A DNA stretch of 27,885 nucleotides from JBEBSD01 sp040394475. GTDB lineage: Bacteria; Bacteroidota; Bacteroidia; Cytophagales; Spirosomataceae. The notes under the pieces were generated by a model. That model worked only from the letters and a program-made list of their open reading frames with translations, was not told the origin of the DNA and did no database searches. The number at the start of each line of letters is the position of its first letter. Position 1 is the stretch's first letter. The position numbers and the translations under genes were made by a program. Positions 8,106 through 14,704 of this stretch are shown one piece after another. The stretch covers positions 1-27,885 of the forward strand of contig JBEBSD010000081.1 in NCBI GenBank assembly GCA_040394475.1, given 5' to 3'.

Positions 8106-8179
8106 CTCCCGAAGCTGGGCTCGAACCAGCGACCCTCTGATTAACAGTCAGATGCTCTAACCGACTGAGCTATTCGGGA
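8106..8179 (-). tRNA. tRNA-Asn (anticodon GUU)
   Basis: Read on the minus strand this is a full cloverleaf of 74 bases. The acceptor stem is TCCCGAA (8179-8173) paired with TTCGGGA (8113-8107). The D arm is GCTC/GAGC, the anticodon stem TCTGA/TCAGA has loop CTGTTAA with anticodon GTT, and the T arm is GCTGG-TTCGAGC-CCAGC. The discriminator is G and CCA is not encoded. A promoter lies about 35 bases upstream and a terminator 10 bases downstream. The 3' end faces the defence island, and tRNA 3' ends are common targets of tyrosine integrases. Confidence 0.97.
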
Positions 8180-8213
8180 ATGTTTTTCACAACCCTCTCT
8201 CGAATTGTGGGTG

Positions 8214-8244
8214 CAAAGATATGTTTCCGGTTGTGTCTTTGCAA
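8214..8244 (-). promoter_or_regulatory. Bacteroidota-type promoter for tRNA-Asn
   Basis: On the minus strand CTTG (TTG at 8244-8242) is followed after exactly 20 bases by TATCTTTG at 8221-8214. This is a full match to the Bacteroidota housekeeping consensus, a TTG/TTTG element at -33 and TAnnTTTG at -7. Transcription would start about 30 bases before the mature tRNA. Confidence 0.75.
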
Positions 8245-8263
8245 GACAGGACTCAAAAAAAAT

Positions 8264-8551
8264 TTACATCTGCCCGTTCTGGAGAATCAACTCTTTCACT
8301 TTCAGCGCATCCCGCTTGCTGAAATTCCGGATTAGAATCTCCGGGCGCATCCGGGGAATCACCCGTATCTCCGAAAAGAAAACCCCGCTGCTGATCTCCA
8401 CACCGGATATATCACTGTAGAAAACAAAATTGTCCTTGGACTTTAAAAATTGCCTGACGGTAAAAGTAACCCCTTTTTCGCCGAAGGTCACTTCATCCGG
8501 GAAAAGCGGATTCATCAGTGTGCTTGCTTTAAATCGCATCTTGTTTGCCAT
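8264..8551 (-). CDS. Small PH-like conserved hypothetical protein
   Basis: This 95-residue protein has no signal peptide or membrane span. The alternating hydrophobic pattern (VTFGEKGVTFTVRQF, NFVFYSDISGVEIS, EIRVIPR, EILIRNF) predicts a compact beta-sheet sandwich closed by a C-terminal helix DALKVKELILQN. That is the outline of a bacterial PH-like domain, and the phrase YSDISGVEI is typical of such small proteins in Bacteroidota as I recall them. No catalytic residues are visible. The start ATG at 8551 is the only good one. It lies 24 bases downstream of rsmG on the same strand and is probably co-transcribed; the tRNA promoter lies just beyond its stop, overlapping none of the coding sequence. 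Function unknown. Confidence 0.7.
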   Translation of the reverse strand: MANKMRFKASTLMNPLFPDEVTFGEKGVTFTVRQFLKSKDNFVFYSDISGVEISSGVFFSEIRVIPRMRPEILIRNFSKRDALKVKELILQNGQM

Positions 8552-8575
8552 ATCGCTATTCGTCTGGTTAGGTCG

Positions 8576-9202
8576 TTACTTCCGGATCGGAATGTGCACC
8601 ACCTTTTTGGTTTCAAAAAAAGGCTCCTCAAAGTAATCTGACAACTCAAATATACGTGCCTTTTTCCCGGATTCTGCAATCTCGTCGGTAAGATCTCCGC
8701 CTTTCAGATAGAAGATACCGTTCGTGATCGTATGAAAGGAGTTCCGGCTGACCAGGGGAGTCACCCAGTCAAGAAAGGGCTTCAGGCGTGTTACCGCGCG
8801 GCTGACCACAAATTCATAGTCGTCCTGCAGCCTTTCGGCCCTGATGGCCTCCGCCCGGACATTAGTGAGCCCCAGCGCATCGACAACCTCCTGCACCACC
8901 TTTATTTTTTTGGCCATACTGTCGACCAGGTGAAAGGAAACTTCCGGAAACAAAACAGCTAGCGGAATTCCGGGAAAACCGCCCCCGGTACCTACATCCA
9001 GCACGGTAGTCCCGGGCTTAAAGCCGATCACTTTCGCTATCCCCAGCGAATGCAGCACATGCCGTTCGTACAGCAGGTCTATATCCTTCCGGGAAATAAC
9101 GTTGATCCGGGCATTCCACTCCCTGTACAGGGGTTCCAGCGTTGCCAATTGCTCGTGCTGTACCGGTGTAAGCTCCGGAAAATATTTTCCTATAATTTCC
9201 AT
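8576..9202 (-). CDS. rsmG: 16S rRNA (guanine527-N7)-methyltransferase RsmG
   Basis: RsmG methylates N7 of G527 in the 530 loop of 16S rRNA using SAM. With the ATG at 9202 the protein has 208 residues, matching the usual length of about 207. A TTG at 9217 would add five residues; I prefer the ATG, although the AGG before it is too close to act as a good ribosome-binding site. Diagnostic segments are LYREWNARINVISRKD near the N terminus, the host-gene hallmark ERHVLHSL, the SAM loop VLDVGTGGGFPGIPLA, FHLVDSMAKKIKVV and FVVSRAVTRL. All fit the GidB/RsmG family. It is followed by the PH-like gene and preceded by a glycosyltransferase, both on the same strand with short gaps. Confidence 0.95.
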   Translation of the reverse strand: MEIIGKYFPELTPVQHEQLATLEPLYREWNARINVISRKDIDLLYERHVLHSLGIAKVIGFKPGTTVLDVGTGGGFPGIPLAVLFPEVSFHLVDSMAKKIKVVQEVVDALGLTNVRAEAIRAERLQDDYEFVVSRAVTRLKPFLDWVTPLVSRNSFHTITNGIFYLKGGDLTDEIAESGKKARIFELSDYFEEPFFETKKVVHIPIRK

Positions 9203-9220
9203 ATCCTTTTCAAACAATAC

Positions 9221-10357
9221 TTATCGCCACTGCGTCACCACATTTTTCCTGAATACTGCACGTCCTCCCATCAACAGGTAATACAAAAACAAGGCCAGGT
9301 CCAGCAAGGGAATCCCCCAGCCGCTGATAGTAGCTCCCAGGCGCGTGTTCAAAAACCCAAGAATGATCCATTGCAACAGCCACCTCGCGCCAAAAATGGC
9401 AGCTGTGACTTTCAGCAGCCACAGATCATGCGTAAGAACACCAATGACCAGGTTCAGCAATGCCATCAACCATACCCACACGTGTGATCCTGAAAGAAGC
9501 CCCAGCAACACCTGGTTACGGGTGCGGTATAATTTCCCCACCCCCAGATGCCGCTTTTTTTGCAGGAACCATTCCGACCAGGTCGTTTTGGGAAAGGAAT
9601 ACATGAAACTGTCCGGATCTATGTTCACGGCTACATTCCGGAAAGTGGCGGCCTGGTTAATAAACAGATCATCGTCGCCTCCCAGGACTTTACTATGCCC
9701 GTAAAAACCCCGGTTAGCAAAAAACAGGTCCTTCCGGTACATCAGGTTCCGTCCTACGCCCATATAAGCGACCCCCGAAGCTGCAAACGACAAATACTGT
9801 ACGGCAGTGTAGAACGTTTCACAGCGGATCAGCCAGTTGAGCAGTCCTTTTTTCCGGTAATACGGGGAAAAGCCCAGTACAATTTGTCTTCGGTCGGTTA
9901 AATGCGCCGCCATGGAAGTGATCCAACGAGGTCCTTCCGGCCGGCAATCGGCATCTGTCATCAGGGTTACCGCGTAACGGGCGTGCTTCTGGCCGATGGT
10001 TACGGCGTACTTTTTAGGGGTGATATGCCCGTAAACCTCCTCCACCCGGATGGTACGCACCCGGAGCGAGGTCGCGCAGTATTCCTGCAGAAACTCTTCA
10101 GAACCATCGGTAGACCGGTCGTCCAGCACCAGTACCTCATACTCCGGATAGTCCTGGTTGTCCAACAGCGGCAGCAGCTCTTCCAGGTTGTCACGTTCGT
10201 TCCAGGCGCACACAATAATACTCACACCCGGGCATCCCTCCGGAGCCGGTCGTTTTATTTTTTTAGCCAGGAGTCTCGTGAAGACAAACAGGTAAAAAAA
10301 AACCTGTATTGCCACAAAAAACAGCAATATTCCGGGTAAAATCAGATCAGGGGTCAC
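9221..10357 (-). CDS. Membrane-anchored family 2 glycosyltransferase
   Basis: This is a 378-residue GT2 enzyme that transfers a sugar from a nucleotide donor; the acceptor is unknown. Residues 8-31 form an N-terminal membrane anchor. The GT-A domain shows VSIIVCAWNERDNLEELL at 45-62, VLVLDDRSTDGS at 75-86, the metal-binding MTDAD at 133-137, LGGDDDLF near 220, and a late WFLQKKRH in the place of the QxxRW box. Two or three further hydrophobic segments lie in the last 80 residues (LSGSHVWVWLMALLNLVIGV and LLDLALFLYYLLMGG), so the C terminus is membrane-embedded, as in processive-type GT2 proteins. It is upstream of rsmG with an 18-base gap. The gene is divergent from tgt across about 150 bases that hold a TATATTTG box at 10378-10385. 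Confidence 0.88.
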   Translation of the reverse strand: MTPDLILPGILLFFVAIQVFFYLFVFTRLLAKKIKRPAPEGCPGVSIIVCAWNERDNLEELLPLLDNQDYPEYEVLVLDDRSTDGSEEFLQEYCATSLRVRTIRVEEVYGHITPKKYAVTIGQKHARYAVTLMTDADCRPEGPRWITSMAAHLTDRRQIVLGFSPYYRKKGLLNWLIRCETFYTAVQYLSFAASGVAYMGVGRNLMYRKDLFFANRGFYGHSKVLGGDDDLFINQAATFRNVAVNIDPDSFMYSFPKTTWSEWFLQKKRHLGVGKLYRTRNQVLLGLLSGSHVWVWLMALLNLVIGVLTHDLWLLKVTAAIFGARWLLQWIILGFLNTRLGATISGWGIPLLDLALFLYYLLMGGRAVFRKNVVTQWR

Positions 10358-10377
10358 GCCTATACTTCTTTTTCACA

Positions 10378-10385
10378 CAAATATA
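10378..10385 (-). promoter_or_regulatory. Possible -7 promoter box for the GT2 gene
   Basis: On the minus strand this reads TATATTTG, a perfect TAnnTTTG box, 20 bases before the GT2 start codon. I see no TTG at the right distance upstream, so the match is only half of a promoter. A similar box on the plus strand, TATTTTTG at 10422-10429, could serve tgt but also lacks a clear -33 element. Confidence 0.35.
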
Positions 10386-10507
10386 CAGGGCCTGCGCGCC
10401 AATGTATTAGCCCAATCTCATTATTTTTGGCCGCGCTTTGTGAAACCGGGGCCAAAAGCAACCCTGCCCGCAGGCTAATCCGGTTTTGCCGGCATCCGTA
10501 CGAATCT

Positions 10508-11641
10508 ATGAAATTTACACTTACCACAACCGATCCGGCCACCAAAGCCCGTGCGGGCTTCATGGAAACAGCTCATGGGACCATTGAAACGCCCATTTTC
10601 ATGCCTGTTGGCACGGCCGGATCGGTGAAAGCCGTGCATCAGCGTGAGCTGAAACAGGACATCGACGCCCGGATCATCCTGGGGAATACGTATCATCTGT
10701 ACCTCCGGCCGGGATTGCCCATCCTTCGTGAGGCAGGAGGATTGCATCGTTTTATAAACTGGGACCGGCCGATCCTCACCGACAGCGGGGGCTACCAGGT
10801 CTATTCACTCGCATCAACGGGGAGAAAAATCAACGAAGCGGGTGTGGCATTTAAGTCACACATAGACGGGTCCACTCATCTTTTTACGCCTGAAAATGTC
10901 ATGGATATCCAACGGGTAATCGGCGCAGACATCATCATGGCCTTTGACGAATGCACCCCCTATCCGTGCGAATACGATTATGCACGACGTTCGATGCAGA
11001 TGACGCACCGCTGGCTGGACCGCTGCTGCGACCATTTCGACCAGTCTTCCGGGCTTTACGGCTATGACCAAACCTTATTCCCCATCGTTCAGGGAAGTGT
11101 ATACAAAAACCTGAGAGAGGAATCGGCCGAAAAAATTGCGGCTGCCGGACGGGACGGCAATGCGATTGGCGGACTTTCGGTAGGAGAGCCTGCGGAAATC
11201 ATGTATGAACTTACCGAAGTGGTGTGCGCCATCCTTCCCACCGACAAACCCCGTTACCTGATGGGGGTGGGGACACCGGCCAATCTCCTGGAATGCATTG
11301 CATTGGGAGTCGATATGTTTGACTGTGTGATGCCTACCCGCAATGCCCGGAACGGGATGCTGTTTACTACTCAGGGGATTATCAACATTCGCAATGAAAA
11401 ATGGAGCCATGATTACTCCCCTATCGACCCGGATCTGGAAAGTTACACCGGAACCGCCTATTCCAAAGCCTACCTGCGGCATCTGGTCAAAGCCAACGAA
11501 ATGCTCGGAGCGCAGATCGCCAGTATCCAGAACCTTACTTTTTATTTATGGCTGGTCAAAACTGCCCGTACCCATATTCTGAATGGTACGTTCTACAGCT
11601 GGAAACAGGCCATCCTGCCGGTCATCATGCAACGGCTTTAA
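10508..11641 (+). CDS. tgt: Queuine tRNA-ribosyltransferase (TGT), zinc-site-less
   Basis: TGT exchanges guanine-34 of GUN-anticodon tRNAs (Asn, Asp, His, Tyr) for preQ1 on the way to queuosine. The ATG at 10508 gives MKFTLTTTDPATKARAG and 377 residues, the usual bacterial start and length; the open frame runs further upstream, but those residues are not TGT-like. The active site is intact: DSGGYQVYSL begins at Asp92, FPIVQGSVY is present, GVGTPANLLECI follows, and the nucleophile is Asp272 in VDMFDCVMPTRNARNG. The zinc site is not: the CxCxxC positions read Leu310, Ser312 and Gly315, and the histidine ligand position reads Gln341 in IQNLTFYL, with normal spacing. The tRNA-Asn(GUU) in this window would be a substrate. 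The gene is divergent from GT2 and has no clear operon partner. Confidence 0.95.
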   Translation: MKFTLTTTDPATKARAGFMETAHGTIETPIFMPVGTAGSVKAVHQRELKQDIDARIILGNTYHLYLRPGLPILREAGGLHRFINWDRPILTDSGGYQVYSLASTGRKINEAGVAFKSHIDGSTHLFTPENVMDIQRVIGADIIMAFDECTPYPCEYDYARRSMQMTHRWLDRCCDHFDQSSGLYGYDQTLFPIVQGSVYKNLREESAEKIAAAGRDGNAIGGLSVGEPAEIMYELTEVVCAILPTDKPRYLMGVGTPANLLECIALGVDMFDCVMPTRNARNGMLFTTQGIINIRNEKWSHDYSPIDPDLESYTGTAYSKAYLRHLVKANEMLGAQIASIQNLTFYLWLVKTARTHILNGTFYSWKQAILPVIMQRL

Positions 11642-11800
11642 ACAAATACCCCGTGTTTCCCCTCCTTTTGGCACACTTATTGTATAACAGGTCGGAGAAG
11701 CAATTGCTTTCCGGAGGCAGTCACTTTCGCTGAAACAGTGCTTCTGGCTAGGTATAGGATGAGCAACCCATCCTGAGTTGCGTAAAACAGATCGTTTTGT

Positions 11801-13228
11801 ATGAAAAAGGTATTCCATTTCATTGGCTTGCTGGCAATTGCCGTGCTGAGTGCAGCCAATCTTCATGCCCAGACTTCCGGCGACCCGGATTATAATCCAA
11901 GGGCCTCCTATGAGGGTCCTTACAAATTAAACACGTGGTCGGTTTCTGCCCACTTCGGGCCCGGACAGTATTTTGGTGATTTAAGGGAATATGATTTTCT
12001 GCCGGTCACCAAAACCAGCCATGACAGCCACAACGAAGTCTCCTGGCAAGGCGGACTAACCCTGGGAAAACAGCTCTCTTATTTACTGGGAGCCAGGGCC
12101 GATCTCTCCTTCGGAGGCTTGAACGGGATGAAACGCCGGCTGTATTTCAGTTATTTTACCGGTAAGTATACCGACTTTTCGCTGGCTGCCACGGTTAACC
12201 TGAAAGGGTTGCTGCTTGGCCCCAATAAAATGAAACGGTGGAAAATTGACGGATTTGTAGGCGGGGGACAGGTATGGTATACCGCTAAAGCCTATACATT
12301 GGGCACCGATGATCTGCTCCGGAGTACCGACGGCACCCGGAATGACTGGATTATTCCGATGGGAATGTCCATTCAGTACGAGCTGACCCCCAAGCTGGAC
12401 ATCGGGCTGGATTTTCGTGCTAACCGTGTCAATTCCGATTACCTGGATGCTACTTATGGTGGCGCTGACCCGGCAGAGGCCGCCAACCAACCCACTTCAC
12501 GGAAAGGGACCTCGGCGATCGATATGTATGGCGGCGGTTCAATCGTGCTGACCTATAAACTCGGCAAAAATCCATTGAAGGTTAAAAAAGAAAAGGATAA
12601 ATACGTCTACAACCCTGAAGAAGGAGGGTATTACCACCTTCGGCATACGGACCCAAAATTACTGGTAAAACCACCTAAAATCCTTTCACTTGAAGAAATG
12701 GATTCCGTAGCCAAGGCCAATCGTCCTGACGATATCGACCCCCGGCTGCTGCTGGATTCCGATGGTGACGGTGTTTCCGACTTCTTCGACAAGGAGCCCA
12801 ATTCGCCGGCCGGCAGTATTGTAGATGGAAGCGGCCGGGTAATTGACTTTGATGCATTTGTCAAACAAGCACTCTCGTCCGGACTTGCCTGTACTGAAGT
12901 GTTTGCCAATGTTACGTTTGACACCGATAAAAGTGTATTGAGCGCCGAATTCAAACAAGTGCTGCAGAATGTCGCGCAACTCATGAATAAAAATGGCTGC
13001 CGGCTTCAACTTTCCGGCCATGCAGACCGGCGTGCCTCCGACCGCTACAACCTCGCTTTATCCAAACGACGCGTAGAGGCGGTGCGGGATTACCTCGTCA
13101 AAGAGGCCGGTTTAAAAGACGCTAATAAAATCCTGTACGATTATTTCGGTTCATTTAAGCCGATCGCGGACGCCACCCGCGAAGGTCTGCAGAAAAACAG
13201 ACGGGTAGAACTGCGCCTGCTTCCCTGA
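11801..13228 (+). CDS. OmpA-family outer-membrane protein with beta-barrel and peptidoglycan-binding domain
   Basis: This 475-residue protein likely ties the outer membrane to peptidoglycan. A signal peptide ends at about Ala23 (LLAIAVLSAANLHA before Gln24). Residues 40-260 are rich in alternating aromatic strands (WSVSAHFGPGQYFGDL, YLLGARADLSFGGL, SIQYELTPKLDIGLDF), consistent with an 8-10 strand barrel. A calcium-type thrombospondin-3-like linker DSDGDGVSDFFDKEPNSP begins at 319. The OmpA C-terminal domain covers about 360-475 with NVTFDTDKSVLS, LQLSGHADRRASDRYNLALS and a final NRRVELRL. Two cysteines (ACTEV and NGCRL) could form a disulfide in that domain. It is probably transcribed alone: 160 bases separate it from tgt, and a strong hairpin follows 13 bases after the stop. 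Confidence 0.9.
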   Translation: MKKVFHFIGLLAIAVLSAANLHAQTSGDPDYNPRASYEGPYKLNTWSVSAHFGPGQYFGDLREYDFLPVTKTSHDSHNEVSWQGGLTLGKQLSYLLGARADLSFGGLNGMKRRLYFSYFTGKYTDFSLAATVNLKGLLLGPNKMKRWKIDGFVGGGQVWYTAKAYTLGTDDLLRSTDGTRNDWIIPMGMSIQYELTPKLDIGLDFRANRVNSDYLDATYGGADPAEAANQPTSRKGTSAIDMYGGGSIVLTYKLGKNPLKVKKEKDKYVYNPEEGGYYHLRHTDPKLLVKPPKILSLEEMDSVAKANRPDDIDPRLLLDSDGDGVSDFFDKEPNSPAGSIVDGSGRVIDFDAFVKQALSSGLACTEVFANVTFDTDKSVLSAEFKQVLQNVAQLMNKNGCRLQLSGHADRRASDRYNLALSKRRVEAVRDYLVKEAGLKDANKILYDYFGSFKPIADATREGLQKNRRVELRLLP

Positions 13229-13241
13229 GCAAACCCGTACA

Positions 13242-13285
13242 GATCAACTGAAAAGGCTCCTTAACCGGAGCCTTTTCAGTTGATC
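13242..13285. terminator. Perfect 19-bp hairpin, probable bidirectional terminator
   Basis: Arms 13242-13260 and 13267-13285 are perfectly complementary over 19 bases around the loop TTAACC. The core is AAAAGGCTCC / GGAGCCTTTT, so either strand gives a GC-rich stem followed by a U run. It sits 13 bases after the OmpA stop and closes that unit before glf. Confidence 0.88.
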
Positions 13286-13356
13286 CCGTTCAAAACATTT
13301 TGCGTCACATTCAAAAGAACTTCACATATTTGCCCCGTAAATTAGCAAGTCATTAC

Positions 13357-14475
13357 ATGGAACAACCATCGAAACCGTTTGATTACCTGATTGTAGGCGC
13401 CGGATTATGGGGGTGCGTATTTGCCCGTGAAGCAACTGACAGAGGAAAAAAATGCCTGGTAGTAGACCGGCGGGAACATATCGGCGGGAATACCTACTGT
13501 GAGAATATAGAGGGAATAAACGTCCACAAATACGGGGCGCATATCTTTCACACCAACGACAAGGAAATCTGGGAGTACGTCAATTCGTTTGTGGAGTTTA
13601 ACCGGTACACCAATTCACCGGTGGCCCACTATAAGGGAGCGTTGTTTAACCTCCCCTTCAACATGAATACCTTCTATCAGCTCTGGAAGGTAAAAACCCC
13701 CGAAGCAGCCCGGGCCAAAATTGCCGAGCAAGTCAAAGAAGCCAATATCAGTGAACCTCGAAACCTGGAGGAACAAGCGATTTCCCTGGTAGGAACCGAT
13801 ATTTACGAGAAGTTAATCAAGGGGTATACTGAAAAACAGTGGGGAAGAAAGGCAACCGAATTACCGGCCTTTATCATCAAGAGATTACCGGTTCGTTTTA
13901 CATTTGACAATAATTATTTTAACGACCGCTACCAGGGAATTCCTATCGGCGGGTATAATAAACTTTCTGAAGGACTGCTGGAGGGATCGGAAGTACGGTT
14001 AAGTGTGGATTATTTTTCACAGCGGGATCCCCTGCACGCACTAGCCGATACGGTGGTGTATACCGGGAAAATTGACGAATATTTCGATTATCGCTTCGGG
14101 GCGCTGGAGTACCGGAGCCTGCGCTTCGACCATCAGGTACTGGACACCGACAACTACCAGGGGAACGCTGTGGTCAACTACACGGAAGCCGAAATTCCTT
14201 TTACCCGTATCATTGAGCACAAGCATTTTGAATTCGGAACCCAGCCCAAAACTGTCATTACGCATGAATATCCACAAGAGTGGGCAGCAGGAGCCGAGCC
14301 TTATTACCCGGTAAATGATACAAAAAACGACACCCTCTTCCGGCAGTATAAAGCGCTGGCCGAGCAGGAGAACGGGGTTATTTTCGGAGGTCGGCTGGCC
14401 GAATACCGCTATTACGACATGCACCAGGTGATCGGTTCCGCCCTGAAAAAAGTGCGTACTCATTTCGGGAATTGA
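13357..14475 (+). CDS. glf: UDP-galactopyranose mutase
   Basis: Glf is a flavoenzyme that converts UDP-galactopyranose to UDP-galactofuranose for surface glycans. The ATG at 13357 gives MEQPSKPFDYLIVGAG and 372 residues, the normal length. The frame is open further upstream, but that part is not family-like. Visible features are the FAD loop VGAGLWGCVFA near 12-22, the second FAD segment VVDRREHIGGNTYC, the active-site loop KYGAHIFHTN, YTEKQWGRKATELP, PIGGYNKL and the C-terminal FAD contact GRLAEYRYYDMHQVI. A possible promoter, TTTG at 13299, 22 bases, then CATATTTG (one mismatch to TAnnTTTG), lies just upstream. It suggests that galactofuranose is part of the polysaccharide made by the genes that follow, although no galactofuranosyltransferase is certain in this window. 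Confidence 0.95.
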   Translation: MEQPSKPFDYLIVGAGLWGCVFAREATDRGKKCLVVDRREHIGGNTYCENIEGINVHKYGAHIFHTNDKEIWEYVNSFVEFNRYTNSPVAHYKGALFNLPFNMNTFYQLWKVKTPEAARAKIAEQVKEANISEPRNLEEQAISLVGTDIYEKLIKGYTEKQWGRKATELPAFIIKRLPVRFTFDNNYFNDRYQGIPIGGYNKLSEGLLEGSEVRLSVDYFSQRDPLHALADTVVYTGKIDEYFDYRFGALEYRSLRFDHQVLDTDNYQGNAVVNYTEAEIPFTRIIEHKHFEFGTQPKTVITHEYPQEWAAGAEPYYPVNDTKNDTLFRQYKALAEQENGVIFGGRLAEYRYYDMHQVIGSALKKVRTHFGN

Positions 14476-14540
14476 CCCTAACCGGCCTACCCGACCCGCG
14501 ATTCCTTTTCTTGCCAGGGGACATCATTATCGTTCCACTC

Positions 14541-14571
14541 TTGCTTCTTACGTCACAAACCGATAACTTGG
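14541..14571 (+). promoter_or_regulatory. Possible promoter for the polysaccharide operon
   Basis: TTG at 14541-14543 is followed after exactly 20 bases by TAACTTGG at 14564-14571, one mismatch from TAnnTTTG. The gap 14476-14704 upstream of the Wzz/BY-kinase gene holds no gene. If the promoter is real, the leader is about 125 bases and includes the heptamer array at 14621. Confidence 0.35.
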
Positions 14572-14620
14572 TTTTACATTTTAAAATATTGACCAGCTTC
14601 TTTTGCCCCCAAGCCACAAA

Positions 14621-14650
14621 CTCATAATTCATAACTCATAACTCATAACT
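14621..14650. repeat. Heptamer tandem repeat, CTCATAA x 4
   Basis: Four contiguous units CTCATAA, TTCATAA, CTCATAA, CTCATAA plus a final CT. It lies between glf and the Wzz/BY-kinase gene, 55 bases before the ATG. Such short arrays resemble the short tandemly repeated repetitive sequences known from intergenic DNA of several phyla. Copy number could vary by slippage. Confidence 0.85.
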
Positions 14651-14704
14651 ACCTTCATACCTCACACTGCTTAAAAAAACCACCAACACACACACACTTA
14701 TCTG

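Noticed and set aside
11735..11780. Hairpin-like bases upstream of the OmpA gene as a riboswitch
   Set aside because: Only 5-bp stems (GGATG/CATCC and GCAAC/GTTGC) that exclude each other; no known riboswitch core is recognisable.
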